NCBI GenBank assembly: GCA_041611095.1
Contig: JBFINP010000078.1
Span: forward strand, 1 to 13,239
DNA from: UBA6912 sp041611095
Lineage (GTDB): Bacteria > Actinomycetota > Acidimicrobiia > Spongiisociales > UBA5794
Length of the DNA: 13,239 nucleotides
Reading direction: 5' to 3'
Under the pieces are notes generated by a model. It was not told the DNA's origin. It saw only the letters and a list, made by a program, of their open reading frames with translations, and made no database searches. This document shows positions 1 to 6,779 of this stretch, one piece after another (position 1 is the stretch's first letter; each line of letters begins with the position of its first letter). Made by a program: the position numbers and the translations under genes.

Positions 1-320
1 CGCTTCCTGCCCCGCCGCGCCGCGTGCTGTTCGTGCATCACCGCAAAGAGCTGGCCGTAGGTCTGCGCTCGCCGCCCGAACTCCTTGCGTATGGCGTCGG
101 CATCGGGTTCGAGCACTCCGAGGCGGGGGTAACGGAGCATCATCGACAGGCATGCGTCGAGATTGGCCGGCTCGGCGAGATCTCCATAGCGGCCGTAGAA
201 CCACCGCCACATGTTCGTCCGGCGCACCATGGACACATCGCTGTGCGATGCGAGCAGCGCATACAGCAGCGTCGTGCCGCTCCGGTCGGCGCCGGTGAGG
301 ATGATGGGACCGTCGCTCAC
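1..320 (-). CDS. Sulfotransferase A, N-terminal part only (runs off the left edge)
   Basis: Predicted PAPS-dependent sulfotransferase; the first 106 residues are visible. GTG at 320 is chosen because a GCGGAG Shine-Dalgarno-like sequence lies 8 nt upstream and the start matches its paralogues; an in-frame GTG lies 18 bp further upstream. The 5'-phosphosulfate-binding loop reads GADRSGTTLL (residues 10-19), the signature of the family. It is followed by the block shared by all four tandem copies: an RRTNMW stretch, then FYGRYGDL and a CLSMMLRY segment. The 3'-phosphate-binding Arg/Ser motif and the WGDK-type motif lie beyond the window, so activity cannot be judged. It is the last visible gene of the leftward operon, 37 bp after sulfotransferase B. 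Target unknown; a polysaccharide hydroxyl or amine is inferred from context. Confidence 0.88.
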   Translation of the reverse strand, partial: MSDGPIILTGADRSGTTLLYALLASHSDVSMVRRTNMWRWFYGRYGDLAEPANLDACLSMMLRYPRLGVLEPDADAIRKEFGRRAQTYGQLFAVMHEQHAARRGRK

Positions 321-357
321 GGTCGTGGCTCCGCACACTCGACTCTGGTCGGGCAGG

Positions 358-1350
358 TCACACTGGCTCCTTGGTGTCGATCAGCCGGTAGTCCGGGACC
401 GACCGGCCGGTGCGGTTCCTCCACCCGTAGCGAAGTCGTGAGCCCATGAGCCTGACGAGCTCGACGGGCAGGACGACGCCGGTGTACTTCAGTCGCTCGC
501 TCCCGGAGAGCCGGGCCTGGATCGGCTCGTATCCGAGTCGTTCCATGTCCTTGCGGGCGACGCGCTCGATGAACGCAACTTGAGGCGGTGTGAGGACCTC
601 TTGGTAGCGTCCGATGGAGCCCGTGCTGATGACGCCTGCGGGCCGGGCACCGTAGGAGCTGTTGCTCCCGGCGTCGCGGAACTCGCTGGCGCCGCCCATC
701 GTGAACATCGCGGTGTCGAATGGCTCGTCGATGAACGCACACACGTCGCGCATGGTGTCCTCGGGCGATGCGGCGAGATCCTCGTAGCGGATGACCCGAT
801 ACCGGTCCGGGAACCGCGCGGCGTTGACCGTGGCGAAGTGGGCCGAGGAGAGCCACTCGGCGGTGCCGGCGCCCGTGCCGCCGAGGCGCTTCTCCCATCG
901 GGTTTGCACGGAGGCATACCGATCTCGGGGATCACGCATCATGTGAATGATCCGCGCACCCGGGTAGGCGGCGAAGATGGGGGCCGCGTAGCGTTCCGTA
1001 TGCAGGGACTTGTCACCCCACCGCGACTTGCCGATCCGCTCGGCGTGGTGTTGCTCGATGAGCTCGAAGAGGCGTGCGTACGTCGGCTTGCCTGCACGAA
1101 ACTCGCGTTCGATCCGGGCCCGGTCCGGGGCGAGCTTCACGATGCGCTTGTAGCGCATCATCACATCGAGGCAGCGCTCGAGGTTCTCCGCGTCCGCCAG
1201 GTCTCCGTACTGGTTGTAGAAGTACCGCCACAGGTTGGTCCGGCGCGTCATGGCGAGGCCGGGGTGCGAGGCGAGCAGGGCGTAGAGGAGGCTCGTCCCG
1301 GTGCGTTCGAGGCCCGCAACGAAAACGGGGCCCTTAGCGTTGGTGCTCAC
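358..1350 (-). CDS. Sulfotransferase B (Sulfotransfer_3-like), 330 aa
   Basis: Complete predicted cytoplasmic sulfotransferase, transferring sulfate from PAPS. The 5'-phosphosulfate loop is GLERTGTSLL (residues 13-22). A WGDKS motif lies at 111-115, the position where this family usually has WGDKTP. The 3'-phosphate-binding segment IHMMRDPRDRYAS (135-147) includes Arg139 and Ser147. A late GRY motif (248-250) also fits the family. Length is normal and there is no signal peptide. Of the three complete copies this is the most canonical, so it is the best candidate for a fully active enzyme. The start is GTG at 1350, overlapping the stop of sulfotransferase C by 4 bases (GTGA), which implies translational coupling. 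Acceptor substrate inferred to be the polysaccharide or its lipid-linked repeat. Confidence 0.93.
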   Translation of the reverse strand: MSTNAKGPVFVAGLERTGTSLLYALLASHPGLAMTRRTNLWRYFYNQYGDLADAENLERCLDVMMRYKRIVKLAPDRARIEREFRAGKPTYARLFELIEQHHAERIGKSRWGDKSLHTERYAAPIFAAYPGARIIHMMRDPRDRYASVQTRWEKRLGGTGAGTAEWLSSAHFATVNAARFPDRYRVIRYEDLAASPEDTMRDVCAFIDEPFDTAMFTMGGASEFRDAGSNSSYGARPAGVISTGSIGRYQEVLTPPQVAFIERVARKDMERLGYEPIQARLSGSERLKYTGVVLPVELVRLMGSRLRYGWRNRTGRSVPDYRLIDTKEPV

Positions 1351-2222
1351 AGCTGCGCCCTCCGGGTCAGGGAGCGCTCGCCGAACGCACTCCAGACGAA
1401 CATCGCGGCGCGGTTGGCCGGCAGGTCGACGAGGTAGAAGGCAGGGCCGAGCCTCGCGTGCTGCGACGAGCCCGTCGGGTACCCGAGCGCGACGAGATCG
1501 CGGCCGGCGTAGCGGTCGACGAATGCGGCGGTTACCGGCGCACCGTCGGTGGGAGCCACCTCCAACTCTGCGTCGAGGAGCGCCTCCAGGGGCTCCGTCT
1601 CGAACTCCTCGTCGAGCGTCGCCAGGATGTCCCGGAGCGTCTGCTCCGGATCACCGGCGAGGGTCTCGTAGCGGACGACGGCGTAGCGGTCCCGGTAGCG
1701 AGCGCGATTGCGTTCGGCGAGATGCGCCGAGGTGAGCCACCGGCCGGTTGCCCATCCGAGTCTTCCGATGTGGCTGACGCCTCCGGAAGAACCGCTGCGG
1801 CGGGGGTCACGGATCATGTGGATGATCGTGGCTTCCGGGTATGCCTCGAAGATGGGATCGGCGAAGGCCTCCACCATCCCGAGCTGGTCGCCCCACCGCA
1901 CCTTGCCCCGACGCTCGGCGTGATGGGCGTGGAACAACGCAAAGAGCCGCCCGTAGCTCTGCTCCCCTTCGGCGAACTCCCGCGTGATGCGAGCGACGTC
2001 GGGTTCGAGCTCGCGGATCCCTCGGTCACGCACCATCGCGTCCAGGCACCGCTCCAGCGCATCGGGTCTGGTCAGTTCGCCGAACCGTCCGTAGAAGCGG
2101 GTCCACATGTAGGTACGCCGGGTCATCGAGATGTTGGAGTGGGCGTCGAGGGCGATGCGGAGCGGCGTCTTGCCCGAGTGGGCCAGACCGGCGAGGAAGA
2201 TGGGACCGCGGGCGGAGCTCAT
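1347..2222 (-). CDS. Sulfotransferase C, divergent paralogue, 291 aa
   Basis: Sulfotransferase-fold protein related to its neighbours. ATG at 2222 overlaps the stop of sulfotransferase D by ATGA; the frame stays open further upstream but lies inside sulfotransferase D. Shared blocks are clear: TRRTYMW, FYGRFGEL, ERCLDAMVR, and IIHMIRDPR at 133-141. Several key positions differ. The nucleotide loop is GLAHSGKTPL (12-21). The family WGDK motif is WGDQ (110-113), losing the lysine. The RDPRDRY segment becomes RDPRRSGSSGG, followed by a Gly/Ser-rich stretch. It lacks the longer C-termini of B and D. It may have altered specificity or reduced activity; this is inferred from sequence only. Confidence 0.9.
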   Translation of the reverse strand: MSSARGPIFLAGLAHSGKTPLRIALDAHSNISMTRRTYMWTRFYGRFGELTRPDALERCLDAMVRDRGIRELEPDVARITREFAEGEQSYGRLFALFHAHHAERRGKVRWGDQLGMVEAFADPIFEAYPEATIIHMIRDPRRSGSSGGVSHIGRLGWATGRWLTSAHLAERNRARYRDRYAVVRYETLAGDPEQTLRDILATLDEEFETEPLEALLDAELEVAPTDGAPVTAAFVDRYAGRDLVALGYPTGSSQHARLGPAFYLVDLPANRAAMFVWSAFGERSLTRRAQL

Positions 2223-3328
2223 GATCCTGCGACCGACGGCCGGTCCGCCTGCTCGGTCGGGTCGGCGACGGCATCCCGCTCCTCGTCGCCGGCCTCGTCG
2301 TCGATCGCGACCCACATGCGGCGTCCGGGCGTGTGGCCGAGTCGCTGCGGCCACGCATGGTGGGCCAACTCCAACGCGTACCACGCCAACGAGCGCACGG
2401 AGTTCCTCGGCCACCCGATGAGCCCGAACCGTAGGCGCTCAGCGGCGGGCATGTCGAGGGGCTCGGGTGTGTAGCCGTGACGCTGCATGAGTTTCCCGAG
2501 GTGGCCTTGGATGTAGGCGACCTCGGCGTTCGGCACCCTGCCCCGGTAGCGGCCGATGAAGTCGGTCGAGAGGAGATCGGAGGCTTCAGCTCTGGTGCCC
2601 TCGCCGAGGGAGCGGCGGAACTCTTCCGCTGACGCCATGGCCATCATCCGTGGCTCGAAGGGCTCGCCGAGGAATTCGCAGACACGTCGCACCGTCGCTT
2701 CGGGCTCCGAGATGAGGTCCTCGAACCGGACGATGGTGTAGCCGGTGGGATGCCTGCCTAGGTTGCGCTCCGCCCAACGCATCGAGAATCGCCACCGGGC
2801 GGCGGCGCCACCGGCGCGGCCTCGACCGTCGGGCCACTTCGCCAGCGACGCCTCGTATCGATCCCGCGGGTCCCGAACCAGGTGAACCATCCTCAAACCG
2901 GGATAGGCGTCGAACATGGCATCGGCGTATTGCTCGACGAGCCCGGACTGGGCTCCCCAGCGAGGTTTCCCCTGCTTCTGTGCGTAGTGGATGAGGAACA
3001 GGGAGAAGAGGCGTGCGTACGTCTGCGGCCCAGCGGCGAACTCGGCGCGAATTCGCTCGACGTCGGGCTCGAGGAATCGCACGTGCTTGTAACGGAGCAT
3101 GGCGTCGAGGCAACGTTGCAGGTTGTCGGGGCGGTCGAGTGGGCCGTAGCGTCCGTAGAAGTAGGTCCACATGTTGGACCCGACGGCAGGGATGGCGATC
3201 TGCGAGTGGGAGGCGAGGAAGGCGCGCATCGTCGTCTTACCCGAGCGGTCGAGACCGACGATGTAGATCGGTCCGGCGCTGGTGTCGGTATCGCCAGACG
3301 GGGGAATGGACGACCGATGCGGCTTCAT
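2219..3328 (-). CDS. Sulfotransferase D, 369 aa, with N-terminal extension and acidic C-terminal tail
   Basis: Sulfotransferase paralogue. The 5'-phosphosulfate loop is GLDRSGKTTM (25-34) and the 3'-phosphate segment is VHLVRDPRDRY (148-158) with a following Ser161. The family WGDK motif is WGAQ (124-127), so both Asp and Lys are changed. The N-terminus is about 15 residues longer than in the paralogues, and the C-terminus carries an acidic, probably disordered tail (about 343-369). The frame remains open upstream to 3529, but that stretch overlaps the Wzz gene. ATG 3328 is chosen because it lies downstream of the Wzz stop (3387) and precedes the first conserved block. It has no Shine-Dalgarno sequence; it overlaps the stop of a 21-codon ORF by ATGA, so re-initiation is plausible. 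Confidence 0.9.
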   Translation of the reverse strand: MKPHRSSIPPSGDTDTSAGPIYIVGLDRSGKTTMRAFLASHSQIAIPAVGSNMWTYFYGRYGPLDRPDNLQRCLDAMLRYKHVRFLEPDVERIRAEFAAGPQTYARLFSLFLIHYAQKQGKPRWGAQSGLVEQYADAMFDAYPGLRMVHLVRDPRDRYEASLAKWPDGRGRAGGAAARWRFSMRWAERNLGRHPTGYTIVRFEDLISEPEATVRRVCEFLGEPFEPRMMAMASAEEFRRSLGEGTRAEASDLLSTDFIGRYRGRVPNAEVAYIQGHLGKLMQRHGYTPEPLDMPAAERLRFGLIGWPRNSVRSLAWYALELAHHAWPQRLGHTPGRRMWVAIDDEAGDEERDAVADPTEQADRPSVAGS

Positions 3329-3390
3329 GCCGCCGGCAGCAGACCGTGACTGGAGCACGCCGCCGCGCTTCGCCGGGTACCGTCGCTCAC
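3325..3390 (-). other. 21-codon bridging ORF between the Wzz and sulfotransferase D genes
   Basis: A GTG at 3390 overlaps the Wzz stop (GTGA) and opens a 21-codon frame ending at 3325, where its TGA overlaps the ATG of sulfotransferase D (ATGA). Its first bases, GTGAGCGACGGT, are identical to the first 12 bases of sulfotransferase A. The peptide has no recognisable domain. It may serve only to carry ribosomes to the poorly initiated sulfotransferase D, or be the relic of an earlier start separated by a frameshift. There is no evidence the peptide itself has a function. Confidence 0.3.
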
Positions 3391-4445
3391 GAGCCGACGG
3401 CGCGGAGGCCGGATCTGTCGGGGCTGTCCGTCGTGCCGTAGCTCGACACGCCGATCGAGATGCTGGATACCTCGGTGTCGACGTCGCCGGTGGCGAGTTC
3501 GGCGACCTCGATGGCGGCCTTCCAGACACTGAGCCACACCATCAGCAGCTCCTCTGCTTCCTCGGATGGAAGCTCGGTCTCGATGATGCCGTACTTCGAG
3601 TTCCCGATCGCCACGATGCGGGCGCTGTCGCGGTAGATCGGCATGCTCCGCCGGACGATGCGGTCGTGCTCCTGCTGCTCCAACTCTGCGGCGATCCCGC
3701 GCTCTCGCGGGCGGTCGCGTAATGCCGTGAGGAGCCCGACCGTGAACGAGGTCCCCTGCCGACGGGCACGTGTCAGGTGGTCGTGGAACATCCGGTTGAA
3801 CTCCTCCTCGTCGAGGAGCTCGATCTCATCCTCCGCCTCGACGGGCTCCGGCTCAGGGTCGGGTCTCTTGGTCAGCAGCTCCATGCCGACGGCGAGACCG
3901 GCTCCCAGGAGGAGTCCCAGGAACGCACCCGTCGCGATGGTGAGCGCCGTGTTGGGGCCTACCGGGTTCTTCGGCAGGCGAGGCGCATCCAGCGGGGCGA
4001 GCTCGAACGTGTCGTCGAGCTCTGCGACGTACGAGATGGTCTCTTCGCCGATCGCGACCGCGAGGGCATAGACGGCCTCGGGGTCGCCGCCACTGACCGA
4101 CAGCTCGATGATGTTGGTCCCGGTGACCACCTTGCCCGAGGTCTTGAGACCCGAGGTGTCGACCTCATCGCCCACCCGGTCGCGGGCCTGTGCCTTGATG
4201 AGGTCGCTGCTGGCGATGCTGGCGAACGTCGAGTTGATCTCGACGCCACGCACCAGCGTGTCGATCGCCCTGACGGTGTCGCCGTCGGCGACTGGTCGAG
4301 GGCGGACGACGTAGGTGCCGGTCGACTCGTACGAGGGCTCCTGACCGCTGGCGACGAATGCGGTGAACGCGATGGTCGCCAAGAGGCCGATGACGGCCAC
4401 GACCCAGCGTTTCTTGACGATCTCCAGATATGCCTTGAGTTCCAC
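3387..4445 (-). CDS. Wzz-type polysaccharide co-polymerase fused to a degenerate GGDEF-like domain, 352 aa
   Basis: Membrane protein controlling polysaccharide chain length. The Wzz part has a short cytoplasmic N-terminus, TM1 (about 14-33), an extracytoplasmic region (34-155), a proline-containing motif (PRLPKNPVGPN, 155-165), and TM2 (about 166-190). After an acidic linker (195-214), residues 215-340 resemble a GGDEF domain: an initial FNRMFHDHLTRARRQG helix, SARIVAIGNSKYGII (274-288) aligning with the SDxxaRxGGDEFail core, and SISIGVSSYG (328-337) matching its final strand. The signature is GNSKY (281-285). The metal-binding DxD/F segment is absent and the I-site RxxD reads RDSA (272-275). 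Cyclase activity is therefore not expected; nucleotide sensing or a structural role is inferred. The usual BY-kinase partner is not seen. GTG at 4445 follows a GAGGA ribosome-binding site and lies 4 bp after the aminotransferase stop. Confidence 0.88.
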   Translation of the reverse strand: MELKAYLEIVKKRWVVAVIGLLATIAFTAFVASGQEPSYESTGTYVVRPRPVADGDTVRAIDTLVRGVEINSTFASIASSDLIKAQARDRVGDEVDTSGLKTSGKVVTGTNIIELSVSGGDPEAVYALAVAIGEETISYVAELDDTFELAPLDAPRLPKNPVGPNTALTIATGAFLGLLLGAGLAVGMELLTKRPDPEPEPVEAEDEIELLDEEEFNRMFHDHLTRARRQGTSFTVGLLTALRDRPRERGIAAELEQQEHDRIVRRSMPIYRDSARIVAIGNSKYGIIETELPSEEAEELLMVWLSVWKAAIEVAELATGDVDTEVSSISIGVSSYGTTDSPDRSGLRAVGS

Positions 4446-4449
4446 CGCG

Positions 4450-5667
4450 TCAATCCTCGTAGAAGCCGGCGATCAGCGATGCGGTCCGCTCGACACCCTG
4501 GCGGCTGATGCCGGCGTACATCGGCAGAGAGAGTATCCGCTCGGCGGTGCTCTCCGTAACAGGAAAGCTACCCGGTTTGCCGAGCGACCGATACGCCGGC
4601 TGCAGGTGAATGGGTATCGGGTAGTGGATCCCGGTGCCGACTCGGTGCTCTGCCAGGTGCGCTTGGAGCTCCTCGCGCCGAGGCGCCTGGATCACGTACA
4701 GGTGGTACACGTGCCCGCCCGGTTGGGCGGGCACCGGCAGTTCGACGGGTGCGTCGGCCAGCAACTCGGCGTAGATGGCGGCAACGTCCTGGCGCCATTC
4801 GTTGTGGTCGTCCAGGTGGGGGAGCTTGGCGGCGAGGACGGCGGCATGAAGCGTGTCGAGGCGCCGGTTGAACCCCTTGATCTCATGCTGATACTTGACG
4901 GTCGAACCGAGGTTGCGGAGTTTGCGGATGCGTGCGGCGACCGCATCATCGTCGGTGACGATTGCTCCACCGTCGCCGAGCGCTCCGAGGTTCTTCGTCG
5001 GATAGAAGCTGAAGGCGGCCGTGTTGCCCAACCCGCCGACCCGGCGACCCTCGTAGCGGGCGCCGTGCGCCTGGCAGGCGTCCTCGATGATGACCAAGTC
5101 GTGGTCGGCGGCGATGCGGGCGATCTCGGACATGGGCGCGGGACGGCCGTAGAGGTGAACCGGGATGATCGCTCGCGTCGCAGGTGTGATGGCTCCCTCG
5201 ACGAGCGCCGGTTCGAGGTTGAACGTCGCCGGATCGATGTCGACGAGCACCGGCGTGGCCCCGCATGCCTCGATGGCGCCCACCGTGGCCACGAACGTGT
5301 TGGCGGCGGTGATGACTTCCGCTCCGGGCCCGACGTCGTGGCCGCGCAGGGCAAGCTCCAGCGCCGAATAGCCGGAATCCACGCCGATCGCGTGGGCAGC
5401 CTCGCAGTAGTCGGCGAATGCCGCCTCGAAGTCGGCCACGGCCCCACCAAGGATGAAATCGGAGCGGGATAGCACACCGGCAACCGCCTTGTCGATCTGG
5501 TCGGCAAGCAAGCCGTGGATCCACCCCAGATCGACGAACGGCACCGATTCCGATGGAGCGTGGTCGACCGTCCCTCGATGCTCGAGGCCGTGCGAGCCGC
5601 GCAAGTCCGTCTCGGCCTCCCGAGTACGCACCACGTCCTGCCCTTGGCCCCTACCAGCTCGTGTCAT
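4450..5667 (-). CDS. DegT/DnrJ/EryC1 family PLP-dependent sugar aminotransferase, 405 aa
   Basis: Converts a keto-sugar nucleotide to an amino sugar, usually with glutamate as amino donor. The conserved fold start is PFVDL (43-47). Further motifs are SGYSALELAL (98-107), the EDACQAHGA segment with PLP-binding Asp196 (195-203), and the internal-aldimine lysine Lys225 in FYPTKNLGALGDGG. A GTGIHYPIP motif (344-352) completes the family pattern. The start ATG at 5667 overlaps the dehydrogenase stop (ATGA). This gives a 42-residue polar N-terminal extension not typical of the family. A GTG at 5634 preceded by AAGGG is a credible alternative start. Its pairing with a Gfo/Idh/MocA dehydrogenase resembles WbpB/WbpE, which make a 3-amino-hexuronate nucleotide; the exact product is unknown. 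Confidence 0.95.
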   Translation of the reverse strand: MTRAGRGQGQDVVRTREAETDLRGSHGLEHRGTVDHAPSESVPFVDLGWIHGLLADQIDKAVAGVLSRSDFILGGAVADFEAAFADYCEAAHAIGVDSGYSALELALRGHDVGPGAEVITAANTFVATVGAIEACGATPVLVDIDPATFNLEPALVEGAITPATRAIIPVHLYGRPAPMSEIARIAADHDLVIIEDACQAHGARYEGRRVGGLGNTAAFSFYPTKNLGALGDGGAIVTDDDAVAARIRKLRNLGSTVKYQHEIKGFNRRLDTLHAAVLAAKLPHLDDHNEWRQDVAAIYAELLADAPVELPVPAQPGGHVYHLYVIQAPRREELQAHLAEHRVGTGIHYPIPIHLQPAYRSLGKPGSFPVTESTAERILSLPMYAGISRQGVERTASLIAGFYED

Positions 5668-6779
5668 TGAGTACCGATCGGTGCGATCATCGGTTCTGCC
5701 ATGGGGGCGATGGGTTCGATGGGCTCCGTAGCCCCGATGGGCATTGGGGCGCCACCCGAGGCCAGTGATGCCTGCGCCGCCTCGATCACCTCGAGGACCC
5801 GGAGGCCGTTTCGGCCGTCGGTGAGGGGAATCTCGCCGGACAAGATGCACTCGGCGAAGTGCAGGCACTCGAGTCGCAACGGCTCTTCGAAGTGGATGTA
5901 GGGACTGACCACGCTCCCGTAGTGGTAGGCGAATTGAAACTCGCCGTATGTGTCGGTGCGGCGCACCGCATCCACACGCTTGTCGTAGAGCTTGATCTTC
6001 TCGAGCGGTTCCACGTCGTCGTACACGGCCATCTTGTCGCTCCCTACGACCGTGATCCGGCGAGTCTTCGATGGATCGAGCCAGCTCATGCGCGAGTGGG
6101 CGAGCACCCCGCTCGGGAACGTGAGGGTCATGTAGGCGACGTCGGCGATGCCTGCCTGGAGGCAGGCGGTCCCGTTCGTCGTCACGCTCGTCGGCATCTC
6201 ACCGAGCAGGTGGATGAGGATCGAGATGTCGTGGGGGGCGAGGTCCCACACGACGTTGAGCCTCGGGTGGAAGAGGCCAAGACCGACTCGGACCGCGTCG
6301 ATGTAGTGGATCGAGCCGAGGTCGCTCTTGTCGATCATCTCCTTGAGTGCGCGTACGGCCGGGTTGTACTCGAAGGTGTGCCCGACCATGAGGAGCCGGT
6401 CGTTCTTCTCCGCCACCGCGATGAGGTCGCGTGCCTCTTCGCTTCGAGTCGTCAGTGGCTTCTCCACGAGCACGTGGAGACCGTTCTCGAGGCAATTCCG
6501 CGCGATCTCGTAGTGCGTCTCCGGGGGCGTGCTGATGACGACGCCGTCGAGGCCGGCGTCGAAGAGCCGGGTGTAATCCGTCGTGGCGAAGGGTATGCCC
6601 GGATAGCGAGTCTGGATGTGCTCGAGCCGCGCCGTGTTGACATCGACGATGGCCTCGAGCGAAATGGATGGGATCTCGACGCAGTTGCGGATCAGGTTCG
6701 GCCCCCAATAGCCGCACCCGATTGCGCCCAACCTCACGTTCTTGATGACGTCCCCCCTTCTAGTCGCGTCAGCCGGCAC
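5664..6779 (-). CDS. Gfo/Idh/MocA family NAD(P)-dependent sugar dehydrogenase, 371 aa
   Basis: Oxidoreductase with an N-terminal Rossmann fold (GAIGCGYWGPN, 18-28), the catalytic EKP motif (106-108, Lys107), and an Asp/His pair in the DLAPHD segment (Asp179, His183). It probably oxidises a sugar nucleotide to a keto intermediate for the adjacent aminotransferase. The start is uncertain. GTG 6779 overlaps the priming transferase by 11 bp without a clear ribosome-binding site. GTG 6737 places the Rossmann strand right at the N-terminus and sits 14 nt after an AAGGGGGG tract (6752-6759), rather far. The longer form is given. The last 30 residues form a low-complexity Pro/Ile/Met/Ala/Glu tail (IEPIAP and MAEPMIAP units) outside the fold. 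Confidence 0.95.
   Translation of the reverse strand: MPADATRRGDVIKNVRLGAIGCGYWGPNLIRNCVEIPSISLEAIVDVNTARLEHIQTRYPGIPFATTDYTRLFDAGLDGVVISTPPETHYEIARNCLENGLHVLVEKPLTTRSEEARDLIAVAEKNDRLLMVGHTFEYNPAVRALKEMIDKSDLGSIHYIDAVRVGLGLFHPRLNVVWDLAPHDISILIHLLGEMPTSVTTNGTACLQAGIADVAYMTLTFPSGVLAHSRMSWLDPSKTRRITVVGSDKMAVYDDVEPLEKIKLYDKRVDAVRRTDTYGEFQFAYHYGSVVSPYIHFEEPLRLECLHFAECILSGEIPLTDGRNGLRVLEVIEAAQASLASGGAPMPIGATEPIEPIAPMAEPMIAPIGTQ

Noticed and set aside
2223..2414. Extended N-terminus for sulfotransferase C reaching up to 2414
   Set aside because: The extra 64 residues are Arg/Gly-rich antisense-like sequence inside the sulfotransferase D gene; the ATGA overlap at 2219-2222 and the paralogue starts support ATG 2222.
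580..2474. Plus-strand frames of 285 and 338 codons opposite sulfotransferases B and C
   Set aside because: They mirror conserved sulfotransferase coding sequence and show no independent family motif.
3329..3529. Extended N-terminus for sulfotransferase D overlapping the Wzz gene
   Set aside because: The stretch overlaps the C-terminal coding region of the Wzz protein and has low-complexity Arg/Ser/Pro composition; nothing in it resembles the paralogues.
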